Below, piece after piece: positions 1 to 5,802 of a stretch of DNA of 64,000 nucleotides; positions within the stretch are counted from its first letter, which is position 1; each line of letters opens with the position of its first letter. Source of the DNA: Moheibacter sediminis (GTDB taxonomy: Bacteria; Bacteroidota; Bacteroidia; Flavobacteriales; Weeksellaceae); assembly GCF_900176425.1 (NCBI RefSeq), contig NZ_FWXS01000007.1, forward strand, positions 150,825 to 214,824. Direction: 5' to 3'. The notes under the pieces were generated by a model. That model made no database searches. It was not told the origin of the DNA and saw only the letters and a program-made list of their open reading frames with translations. Made by a program: the position numbers and the translations under genes.

Positions 1-201
1 TTCTTGATTTCCGGAATGAATGATTTTCATGAATGGAAATTTCAGAGAAAATTCATTTACAATTTCAGCAGTTTTATCGGTTGAATTATCATTTACTATA
101 ATTACTTCCGACGGTAAAAAGCTTTGTCCTACAATGGATTGCAAAGTTTGTCCGATGAATTTTTCTTCATTTCGGGTAGGAATGATAATACAATATTTCA
201 T
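1..201 (-). CDS. Glycosyltransferase family 2, N-terminal part (runs off window edge)
   Basis: A minus-strand reading frame starts at ATG 201-199 and stays open for 67 codons to the window edge, so only the N-terminus is present. The translation begins MKYCIIIPTRNEEKFIGQTL and continues with VIIVNDNSTDKT. This is the classic GT-A nucleotide-sugar binding start of family 2 glycosyltransferases: a beta strand, the TRNEE loop and a D-N-S/D-S-T acidic motif. The family transfers sugars from nucleotide donors to polysaccharide, lipid or protein acceptors at the cytoplasmic face of the membrane. It lies 51 bp downstream of a methyltransferase on the same strand, which suggests a glycan or lipid modification pair. 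The acceptor cannot be inferred. Confidence 0.85.
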   Translation of the reverse strand, partial: MKYCIIIPTRNEEKFIGQTLQSIVGQSFLPSEVIIVNDNSTDKTAEIVNEFSLKFPFMKIIHSGNQE

Positions 202-252
202 CTGAAGATGTTTCCTTTTATTAATGTCAGATGGAATGCTTTTCATTTCAGT

Positions 253-798
253 TTAATTTCTTTCAGCATAAACTGCATAATATCTAGGTGTAATTCTTCT
301 GAGCAAAGGTCTGATTCCAATTTTTCCGCTTGGATGTGTCCATTTTTTTCTGAATTTAATTTCCCAACCAGCTTTTTCAATCAGTCTATCAAGCTGCCAA
401 TCCACAAATTCATGGTAATGCCAATCGCGAATGTCGTTCATGTTTCGGTAAGGTTTAGCAAACCAAAGCTGCAACGGAACGGTAATCAATAATTTTTTCC
501 CGGGTAAATTTTTCAGAATCGAATAAGGATTTAAGAAATGTTCCAAAATTTCAAAAGCCGTAATCACATCTGCGTCCACAGAATTCAAATGTTCAAATTC
601 ATCATCTAAATCTTCGCCTTTTGTGTTAATGACTTGAAACCCATTTTCCCGTATTAAATTAGAAAGTGGATTTTCCACACCCAAATCAAGAATTTTTTCA
701 TCTTTTGAAATGAATTTATCAACGAGTTCCAGCGTGTGTTGATAACGTTTTTTTGGAATTACTTTATACATCTCGCCAAAATTAACGATTTTTACCAT
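253..798 (-). CDS. Class I SAM-dependent methyltransferase
   Basis: The protein has 181 residues from ATG 798. A longer frame up to 849 has only a weak N-terminus and would run into the divergent gene, so I chose 798; ATG 771 (MYKVIPKKR) is also possible. Motif I is ILDLGVENP (about residues 36-44), and the sequence AFEILEHF about 45 residues later resembles the post-I and motif II region of small methyltransferases of the UbiE/COQ5 or type 11/23 kind. No substrate is recognisable. It is followed by a family 2 glycosyltransferase and is transcribed away from the YopX-like gene; the two start codons overlap. Confidence 0.75.
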   Translation of the reverse strand: MVKIVNFGEMYKVIPKKRYQHTLELVDKFISKDEKILDLGVENPLSNLIRENGFQVINTKGEDLDDEFEHLNSVDADVITAFEILEHFLNPYSILKNLPGKKLLITVPLQLWFAKPYRNMNDIRDWHYHEFVDWQLDRLIEKAGWEIKFRKKWTHPSGKIGIRPLLRRITPRYYAVYAERN

Positions 799-1210
799 GA
801 TGATTGACCAAAAAAACAAATACCGACTCAGACTTAATTCACGAATCATCGGTTATGCCGAAGAAACCGAAGACGGACTGCTTTTCAAAGGACGCGAACC
901 GCTTTGGTGGATGCGCGGAAAACCCAATTACAGCCAAATAGATAAATTCGTGGGAATTCAGGATAAATTTCACCGTGACATCTACGAAAATGATTTGGTA
1001 AATTATAGACTTAATGCTGCTTCGCAAATGCGAAAAGGAATTATTTTGCTGGACGAAAAAGAAAAATCATTTGGAATTCTGGACTTGGAATCGAAACATT
1101 TCACACATTTATTTTTGGGAGAAATTTGTTTGTTCAATTCAGAAAAAATGGAAATTTATTCGCATTTGTTCAACCATCCGGAATTAGAAAATAAATTTAA
1201 TAAGCTGTAA
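797..1210 (+). CDS. YopX-like protein (hypothetical)
   Basis: A 137-residue soluble protein with no signal peptide. The segment FVGIQDKFHRDIYENDLVNY matches the pattern 'f.GikDknGkeIyEgDiV' typical of the YopX family, a small beta-barrel fold found mostly in phage and mobile DNA. The N-terminal region with LLFKGREPLWWMRG also fits that layout. No biochemical role is established for the family. The start is ATG 797 or the directly following ATG 800. It is divergent from the methyltransferase and is followed 67 bp later by fabI. It may be a domesticated phage remnant, but nothing else phage-like is nearby. Confidence 0.55.
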   Translation: MMIDQKNKYRLRLNSRIIGYAEETEDGLLFKGREPLWWMRGKPNYSQIDKFVGIQDKFHRDIYENDLVNYRLNAASQMRKGIILLDEKEKSFGILDLESKHFTHLFLGEICLFNSEKMEIYSHLFNHPELENKFNKL

Positions 1211-1225
1211 AAAAAGCTTCTACTT

Positions 1226-1254
1226 CCAACATCCAACAAAAAAATGTATTTTTG
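1226..1254 (+). promoter_or_regulatory. Putative fabI promoter
   Basis: TATTTTTG at 1247-1254 matches the Bacteroidota -7 element TAnnTTTG and lies 23 bp before the fabI ATG. A CCAACATCC block at 1226-1234 sits 12 nt upstream. The same block at the same spacing precedes the kbl promoter. No clear TTG -33 box is visible. Confidence 0.45.
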
Positions 1255-1277
1255 AATTTGATTTAAAAACAAACAAT

Positions 1278-2084
1278 ATGTCGTACGGATTACTCAAAGG
1301 AAAGAAAGGGATTATTTTCGGAGCATTGGATGCAAATTCCATCGCTTGGAAGGCAGCAGAAAAATGCCACGAAGAAGGAGCTGAATTTATTTTAACCAAT
1401 GCACCGGTTGCGCTCAGAATGGGCGAATTGAACGGATTGGCAGAAAAAACAGGGTCTGAAGTTGTCGGTGCAGATGCTACTTCGATGGAAGATCTTTCCA
1501 ATTTGTTTGACAGAGCGATTGAAAAATTCGGTAAAATTGACTTCGTACTTCATTCCATCGGGATGAGCATCAACGTGAGAAAAGGAAAACACTATACCGA
1601 TATGGACTATAACTTCCTGACGAAAGGATGGGATATTTCGGCAGTATCATTTCATAAAGTGATGAAAACCGCTTGGGATAAAGATGCGATGAAAGAGTGG
1701 GGGAGCATTTTGGCGTTGACTTACATTGCGGCGCAAAGAACTTTTCCTGATTACAATGATATGGCAGACAACAAGGCCTACTTGGAGTCTATCACAAGAA
1801 GTTTCGGATATTTTTGGGGCAAAGAAAAAAATGTTCGTGTTAATACAATCTCTCAATCTCCAACACCTACCACTGCGGGACAAGGCGTGAAAGGTTTCGG
1901 TGGATTTATGAAGTTTGCAGACGAAATGTCGCCGCTTGGAAATGCAACTGCAGAAGATTGTGCAAATTACATCGTTGCAATGTTCTCTGATTTGACCAAA
2001 AAAGTAACGATGCAAAATCTTTACAATGATGGTGGATATAACAACACAGGGGTTTCTGAAAAAGTAGCCGAAAGATTTATTTAA
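1278..2084 (+). CDS. fabI: Enoyl-[acyl-carrier-protein] reductase (NADH)
   Basis: FabI reduces the trans-2-enoyl-ACP double bond in the last step of each fatty acid elongation cycle in the cytoplasm. The 268-residue protein has the atypical short-chain dehydrogenase layout of FabI: an N-terminal nucleotide loop (GALDANSIAW, about 15-24) instead of TGxxxGIG, the LHSIGMS segment (about 91-97), ILALTYIAAQR with Tyr149, and the catalytic Tyr159-x6-Lys166 pair. The SQSPTPTTAGQGVKGF segment forms the substrate-binding loop region and is Gln/Pro-rich compared with E. coli FabI. FabI is the usual target of triclosan. It is a single gene with its own promoter and terminator. Confidence 0.95.
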   Translation: MSYGLLKGKKGIIFGALDANSIAWKAAEKCHEEGAEFILTNAPVALRMGELNGLAEKTGSEVVGADATSMEDLSNLFDRAIEKFGKIDFVLHSIGMSINVRKGKHYTDMDYNFLTKGWDISAVSFHKVMKTAWDKDAMKEWGSILALTYIAAQRTFPDYNDMADNKAYLESITRSFGYFWGKEKNVRVNTISQSPTPTTAGQGVKGFGGFMKFADEMSPLGNATAEDCANYIVAMFSDLTKKVTMQNLYNDGGYNNTGVSEKVAERFI

Positions 2085-2107
2085 TTAAACATTAGATTAA
2101 AATGCAT

Positions 2108-2139
2108 AAGTCAGTTTCTGAAAAGAAACTGACTTTTTT
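2108..2139 (+). terminator. Rho-independent terminator after fabI
   Basis: A 12-bp perfect stem, AAGTCAGTTTCT (2108-2119) with AGAAACTGACTT (2124-2135), closes on a GAAA loop. A T-run follows. Confidence 0.9.
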
Positions 2140-2191
2140 GTTTAACTTAAATAAATGTTAAATAATTATTAGGAAAATTATAAAATAATGT

Positions 2192-2199
2192 TAGTTTTG
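2192..2199 (+). promoter_or_regulatory. Putative promoter -7 element of the small lipoprotein gene
   Basis: TAGTTTTG fits TAnnTTTG and lies 33 bp before the ATG at 2232, just after the fabI terminator. No convincing -33 box is visible. Confidence 0.4.
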
Positions 2200-2231
2200 C
2201 AACCTTATTTTAAAACTCAAATTTAATTAAC

Positions 2232-2492
2232 ATGAAGAAATTAACATTTATTTTATTAGCAGTAGCGGGTTCTATGGCTTTCGTAGGTTGTTCAAGTGAT
2301 GATGATAAAGGAACTGCCTTAGATTGTTATAATCAAGCACAAAAAATTATGGATACCGGAGCAGCTTATTCAGCAAACGATTCGGATGCAAATTGTATAG
2401 CTTTTAGAGATGCTTTAAAAGCCGCTATTGATGCTAGTTGTCCAGGTTCAAGTGTATATCAGTCACAATTAGAGGCATTGCCTTGTAATTAA
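2232..2492 (+). CDS. Small lipoprotein, probably surface-exposed
   Basis: An 86-residue protein with a lipoprotein signal peptide and lipobox (FVGC, Cys20) followed at once by SSDDDKG. Acidic residues right after the cysteine are the known lipoprotein export signal in Bacteroidota, so a surface-exposed outer-membrane lipoprotein is likely. The mature part is Ala-rich and has four more cysteines, two of which could form disulfides. I recognise no family. It has its own promoter and terminator, so it is a monocistronic gene. Confidence 0.8.
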   Translation: MKKLTFILLAVAGSMAFVGCSSDDDKGTALDCYNQAQKIMDTGAAYSANDSDANCIAFRDALKAAIDASCPGSSVYQSQLEALPCN

Positions 2493-2512
2493 TACTTGAA
2501 ATTATACGATTA

Positions 2513-2544
2513 AAAAAAGGTCAGAATTATTTCTGACCTTTTTT
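2513..2544. terminator. Bidirectional terminator between convergent genes
   Basis: A 14-bp perfect stem, AAAAAAGGTCAGAA (2513-2526) with TTCTGACCTTTTTT (2531-2544), has a TTAT loop. It serves the plus-strand lipoprotein and the minus-strand TPR gene. The TPR gene's stop codon lies in the loop and its last codons form one arm. Confidence 0.92.
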
Positions 2545-3024
2545 ATTTCCTTTTGTTTTTGAATTAATTCTTTCCTTGAATTCTTTAATTTGAGCATCAT
2601 AATTGGAAGTACAAATAATGGATTTGATTTCTTTCAAAACCAATTTTGCTTTCGAGAATTCCTTTTTGATTTCAAGCATTAAAACTTTTTTCAAAAGAAT
2701 TTCAATTTTATTGATTCCTTTGATGGTTAACGCAAATTCAATCAATTTTTCCGCTTCATCGAAATCTTCATTCAAAATCAAAGTTTCGATGTAATTCGGA
2801 TAAATTTCCAAAGCATGGATATTGTGTGAAATTGCTTCCGAGAAATAATCTTTTGCAGTTTCATAATCCATCAATTGTTCCGCATAAACCCTTCCCATCA
2901 AGCACAAAGCCATTGTATTCTTATCGTTGTAAGAAAGCGCATATTCCAAAGATTCGATTGTTTCCAATAAATTATAAGGATAATTGTCCAACGCGCTGAA
3001 CAAGTATTTATCTAATGTTTTCAT
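2527..3024 (-). CDS. TPR-like protein in the rtcB-prfH operon
   Basis: A 165-residue all-helical cytoplasmic protein with degenerate tetratricopeptide repeats, for example ALCLMGRVYAEQLMDYETAK then YFSEAISHNIHALEIYPNY and LILNEDFDEAEKLIEFAL. The C-terminus is Lys-rich (KTKGNKKGQK), which could suit RNA or ribosome contact; that is inference. It starts 5 bp after prfH stops and is therefore very likely co-transcribed with the ribosome-rescue pair. Its role is unknown; it could be an adaptor or a sensor. No catalytic motif is visible. Confidence 0.75.
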   Translation of the reverse strand: MKTLDKYLFSALDNYPYNLLETIESLEYALSYNDKNTMALCLMGRVYAEQLMDYETAKDYFSEAISHNIHALEIYPNYIETLILNEDFDEAEKLIEFALTIKGINKIEILLKKVLMLEIKKEFSKAKLVLKEIKSIICTSNYDAQIKEFKERINSKTKGNKKGQK

Positions 3025-3029
3025 TTTTT

Positions 3030-3722
3030 TTATTCATTTAAGTTTTTACCCAAATCCCGTTTCAATTTTTGTCTTGCAGATTTGAAATTCTTTTCTGTTT
3101 TTTGATTTTTAAAATCGGAACCTCTGAAAATTCGGGTTGGACTTCCGCGCTGAACTTCTGTTTGATTCTGCCACTCATTTTGAATTTGCTGCTGAAATGA
3201 TTTCAGGTTTTCCTCATTTAATTTTTCAAGTAACCTTTCAGTTGCCAGTTTTTTGTTCTGATGCTGGGAACGGCTGTCCATAGATACCACTGCGATTCCG
3301 GTGGGTTTGTGTGTTGCGCGGATTGCTGTATTGACTTTATTTACATTTTGTCCGCCAGCACCGGAACTTCGCATCGCTTGATATTCAATTTCTTTTTCAT
3401 TGAATTTGGTCGGAACAAAATTGTTCAATTCAAAAATGCCGATGAACCAATTTTTTCTTTTGTGCATTTTCCTGAACTGGCTTTGTCCTATCCAAAGAAT
3501 TGTTCCTTTCCAGGATTTCACAAATTCGGATGAATTTTTCCCTTCGACCATCACCGTCGCAGAAAGTACTGTTCCGTTGATATTTCCCGTTTCGCGATGA
3601 AGCACAATCGGGTTGAGCCCTAATTGTTGCGCTTCATCGAGCAAAGTTTTCAAAACCTGGGCCACCACCCAAGTGCATTCTTCGGGTCCGCGGCCTGCGG
3701 TTATTTGTATAATTTTCTTCAT
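3030..3722 (-). CDS. prfH: Peptide chain release factor H (stop-codon-independent rescue factor)
   Basis: PrfH is a release-factor homologue that lacks the codon-recognition domain of RF1/RF2 and hydrolyses peptidyl-tRNA on ribosomes whose decoding centre has been cut. The 230-residue protein carries the catalytic loop SSGAGGQNVNKVNTAIRATH, with GGQ at residues 123-125, followed by the Lys/Arg-rich C-terminal tail typical of the family. The N-terminal domain with the ITAGRGPEECTW segment is characteristic of PrfH rather than of RF1, RF2 or ArfB. It is 93 bp downstream of rtcB and 5 bp upstream of the TPR gene, which is the conserved rtcB-prfH arrangement. Confidence 0.92.
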   Translation of the reverse strand: MKKIIQITAGRGPEECTWVVAQVLKTLLDEAQQLGLNPIVLHRETGNINGTVLSATVMVEGKNSSEFVKSWKGTILWIGQSQFRKMHKRKNWFIGIFELNNFVPTKFNEKEIEYQAMRSSGAGGQNVNKVNTAIRATHKPTGIAVVSMDSRSQHQNKKLATERLLEKLNEENLKSFQQQIQNEWQNQTEVQRGSPTRIFRGSDFKNQKTEKNFKSARQKLKRDLGKNLNE

Positions 3723-3738
3723 TTTTTTAATTTGTTTT

Positions 3739-3811
3739 TGTCATTTCGAAAGAAGTGTAACGTAATGAGGAATCTTGAGATATAATAGATTCCTCATTCG
3801 TCGGAATGTCA
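3739..3811. repeat. Palindromic intergenic repeat between rtcB and prfH
   Basis: An inverted repeat fills most of the 93-bp rtcB-prfH gap. AATGAGGAATCT (3764-3775) pairs with AGATTCCTCATT (3787-3798), flanked by TGTCATTTCG at the left and CGGAATGTCA at the right. Related half-units lie upstream of rtcB at 5240-5310. It looks like a REP-type element; a processing or attenuation hairpin within the operon is also possible. Confidence 0.75.
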
Positions 3812-3815
3812 TTTT

Positions 3816-5207
3816 TTACCTATCCATTCTTACGACTTTCGGCGTAAAAGTTCCCAATACACGTACCAATTCCTGCTGGCAATTCATCACTTTTCGGATG
3901 TCTTTGTAAGCCATGGGAGCTTCATCTACATTTCCGCCGATTAAATTTACACCATTTTTTTTCAATACATTTTTAATGTCGTTTCGTGTAAATGTCTGTT
4001 TGCATTTCGATCTTGAAAGAACTCTTCCCGCACCGTGCGAAGCAGAATTTAAACTCGACTCATTTCCCAATCCTTCTACGATGTAGCCCGGAGCAGTCAT
4101 TGATCCCGGAATGATTCCCAAAACTCCTTTTCCTGCAGGTGTTGCACCTTTTCGGTGGATGATGTATTCTTTTCCGTTTATCATTTCCTTCCATGCGAAA
4201 TTGTGGTGATTTCCAATATTGACCAAAACTCTTTTCCCTAAAGCTTTCGCAATTCTTCGGTGGATGTCATCGTGACAAGCCTTTGCATACTCGCCTGCCA
4301 GATTCATCGCTTTCCAATATTCCTGCCCGTCGTGTGTTTCCAGATTGAGCCAAGCCAGATGCTGAACGTTTTTGGGTAACGGAGTTTGCTTCCCTGCAAG
4401 ATAAGTGTAATGTTTCGCGATATTTGCACCTAAACCACGTGAACCGCTGTGAGAAAGAACTGCAACATATTTTCCGTTTGGTAAATTCCACTCAGGTTTG
4501 GACTCGTTTATTTCCACAATTCCAAATTCCACAAAATGATTTCCACCTCCCGAAGTTCCTAATTGCGTATATGCTTTGTCCAGCAACCCTTTCAATAAAG
4601 GAATTTCTCTGAACTCATCACGACTGAAAACTTCATGATCCGCTTTTATTTTATGAACTTCTTTCATTCCGAATTTGGTATGGTTCATCAAGATGTTTTC
4701 CAGCATATCCGTTTTTCCATTGAGGTATTCCGCTGGTAAATCAAAAACGGACAAACTCATTCGGCATCCGATGTCAACACCAACTCCGTAAGGAATGACT
4801 GCATTGTCCGTTGCCAGCACGCCGCCGATGGGTAAACCATAACCGAAATGTGCATCCGGCATCAAAGCGCCTGCAACAGAAACCGGCAATTTCAAAGCGT
4901 CATAAAGCTGAAATTTGGTTGGTTCGTCAATTTCATTTTCCCCAAAAATGGAGAAAGGAGCACGGGTTGATTTCAATTCGTGTTTTTTGATTTCAACGGG
5001 CTGAATTAAGCTTTCGGCTAATTTTCCCCAGGTTCCATTCCCTTCATAATTTTCGGGATTGAGTAAAACATTTTTTGCTTCAGTTAAAATGGTTTCTTTC
5101 TTTTCTTTTTTTCTGTATCGGTTAATCTGCCCGAGGGCAATATTGATTGTATTTGTTTTTGGAAAGCCTAATTTGATCAGGTCTTTTCCGGAAATTTTAT
5201 TTCCCAT
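3816..5207 (-). CDS. rtcB: RtcB-type RNA ligase (3'-phosphate/5'-OH), PrfH-associated
   Basis: RtcB joins RNA 3'-phosphate or 2',3'-cyclic phosphate ends to 5'-OH ends using GTP and Mn2+. In the 463-residue protein the metal and guanylylation residues are present: VDIGC (Asp145, Cys148), GTSGGGNHF (His224), SHSGSRGLG (His253), NHHNF (His334/335) and SASHGAGR with His391 as the expected GMP-accepting histidine. Pairing with prfH matches the RtcB2-PrfH repair system, in which a stalled ribosome is first emptied and the broken 16S rRNA is then re-sealed. ATG 5207 is preceded by a palindromic repeat. All residues needed for activity look intact. Confidence 0.95.
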   Translation of the reverse strand: MGNKISGKDLIKLGFPKTNTINIALGQINRYRKKEKKETILTEAKNVLLNPENYEGNGTWGKLAESLIQPVEIKKHELKSTRAPFSIFGENEIDEPTKFQLYDALKLPVSVAGALMPDAHFGYGLPIGGVLATDNAVIPYGVGVDIGCRMSLSVFDLPAEYLNGKTDMLENILMNHTKFGMKEVHKIKADHEVFSRDEFREIPLLKGLLDKAYTQLGTSGGGNHFVEFGIVEINESKPEWNLPNGKYVAVLSHSGSRGLGANIAKHYTYLAGKQTPLPKNVQHLAWLNLETHDGQEYWKAMNLAGEYAKACHDDIHRRIAKALGKRVLVNIGNHHNFAWKEMINGKEYIIHRKGATPAGKGVLGIIPGSMTAPGYIVEGLGNESSLNSASHGAGRVLSRSKCKQTFTRNDIKNVLKKNGVNLIGGNVDEAPMAYKDIRKVMNCQQELVRVLGTFTPKVVRMDR

Positions 5208-5239
5208 TTTTTTTGAATTTTTAATTAATGGAGAATTTC

Positions 5240-5310
5240 AGATTCCTGGTTCCTTCCTCGGAATGACAACGTATGTCATTTTGAGCGAAACGTAGTAAAG
5301 CGAAAAATCT
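5240..5310. repeat. Palindromic half-repeats upstream of rtcB
   Basis: AGATTCCTGG...CGGAATGACA (5240-5267) resembles the right half, and TGTCATTTTGAGCG...AAAATCT (5274-5310) resembles the left half, of the element at 3739-3811. Their order is reversed, so the halves point away from each other around a short ACGTA core. Confidence 0.6.
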
Positions 5311-5367
5311 CTTAAATTTTTGTTTTGAGTTCGGGAAATTCTGAAGTGTAAAATTGATTGTAACAAA

Positions 5368-5397
5368 AAAGCCCGAAATTTAGAATCTTCGGGCTTT
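5368..5397 (-). terminator. Terminator of the 26-codon mini-gene
   Basis: AAAGCCCGAA (5368-5377) pairs with TTCGGGCTTT (5388-5397). Read on the minus strand the stem is followed by six T, so it ends a minus-strand transcript coming from about 5535. Confidence 0.85.
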
Positions 5398-5418
5398 CAT
5401 ATATTTTATTTTTTTGAA

Positions 5419-5499
5419 TCAATAAGAATGAAAAGCACGAAGAAAAGCTTCACCGAACGTAGGCGAGTCGCTTTGCAGATTTTGGATAAATACAAACAT
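5419..5499 (-). CDS. Small ORF of 26 codons (leader peptide or microprotein)
   Basis: ATG 5499 to TGA 5419 on the minus strand encodes 26 residues starting MFVFIQNLQSDSPTFGEAF. The peptide has six Phe and ends in Tyr. It is preceded by an excellent promoter (5541-5573) and followed by a strong terminator (5368-5397), so the transcript would be about 165 nt. This is a complete small transcription unit. Whether it is a functional small protein, an attenuation leader for rtcB, or a small RNA cannot be decided here. The aromatic richness invites a Phe-leader idea, but the downstream gene is rtcB, not a Phe pathway gene. Confidence 0.55.
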   Translation of the reverse strand: MFVFIQNLQSDSPTFGEAFLRAFHSY

Positions 5500-5540
5500 T
5501 TTCTTCGTTGTTTTTTTGAGTTAAACTTAATTTTCGCTTG

Positions 5541-5573
5541 CAAATGTATGATATCGGTCATGTAATTTCCAAA
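5541..5573 (-). promoter_or_regulatory. Strong Bacteroidota-type promoter of the mini-gene
   Basis: On the minus strand TTTG (5573-5570), a 21-nt spacer and TACATTTG (5548-5541) exactly fit the TTTG-N17..23-TAnnTTTG consensus. Expected start of transcription is about 5534. Confidence 0.75.
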
Positions 5574-5641
5574 TTTATTTTTAGAATTTTTATTTTTAAC
5601 TGATTTTGAATGCATTACAAATCTTGATTGAATTATCCCAA

Positions 5642-5744
5642 CCGCGTCAGTGATGGGTAGTGGCGGCGAGGAACGAGCCGGTCTGTAGTGAAACGGAAGA
5701 CCGAAGCGAAGCAGAGCCCGAAGCAGCACGCTCGGACGCCCAAA
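5642..5744 (-). repeat. GC-rich interspersed repeat, copy 1
   Basis: A GC-rich island in AT-rich sequence. Read on the minus strand it starts TTTGGGCGTCCGAGCGTGCT, contains CCGGCTCG and ends near CATCACTGACGCGG. The copy at 23466-23554 shares the order TTGGGCG..., GCTGCTxCGGG, CCGGCTCG, CCGCC and CATCACxGxCGC. It belongs to a style of repeat common in flavobacterial intergenic DNA. Confidence 0.6.
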
Positions 5745-5802
5745 TTATGATTGAAAATAGGCATAATAATTGTTAAAATAATTTCTGTAAAAATCAGTGT
5801 AT

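Larger units (their letters stand above)
5208..5802. other. 595-bp intergenic region: repeat, mini-gene and GC-rich element
   Basis: This gap holds, from left to right, palindromic half-repeats (5240-5310), a minus-strand terminator (5368-5397), a 26-codon ORF with promoter (5419-5573) and a GC-rich repeat (5642-5744). A longer minus-strand frame across 5406-5729 is not credible because it runs through the promoter and the GC-rich repeat. Confidence 0.7.

Noticed and set aside
797..1210. Prophage remnant around the YopX-like gene
   Set aside because: No other phage gene, attachment site or integrase is nearby, and the neighbours are ordinary chromosomal genes.
5419..5499. Phe attenuation leader for a phenylalanine pathway
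   Set aside because: The peptide is Phe-rich and followed by a terminator, but no Phe biosynthesis or pheST gene follows; rtcB does.
5406..5729. 107-codon minus-strand frame between rtcB and the acyl-CoA dehydrogenase
   Set aside because: It runs through the GC-rich repeat and through an exact promoter, has no family-like sequence, and the 26-codon frame with promoter and terminator explains the region better.
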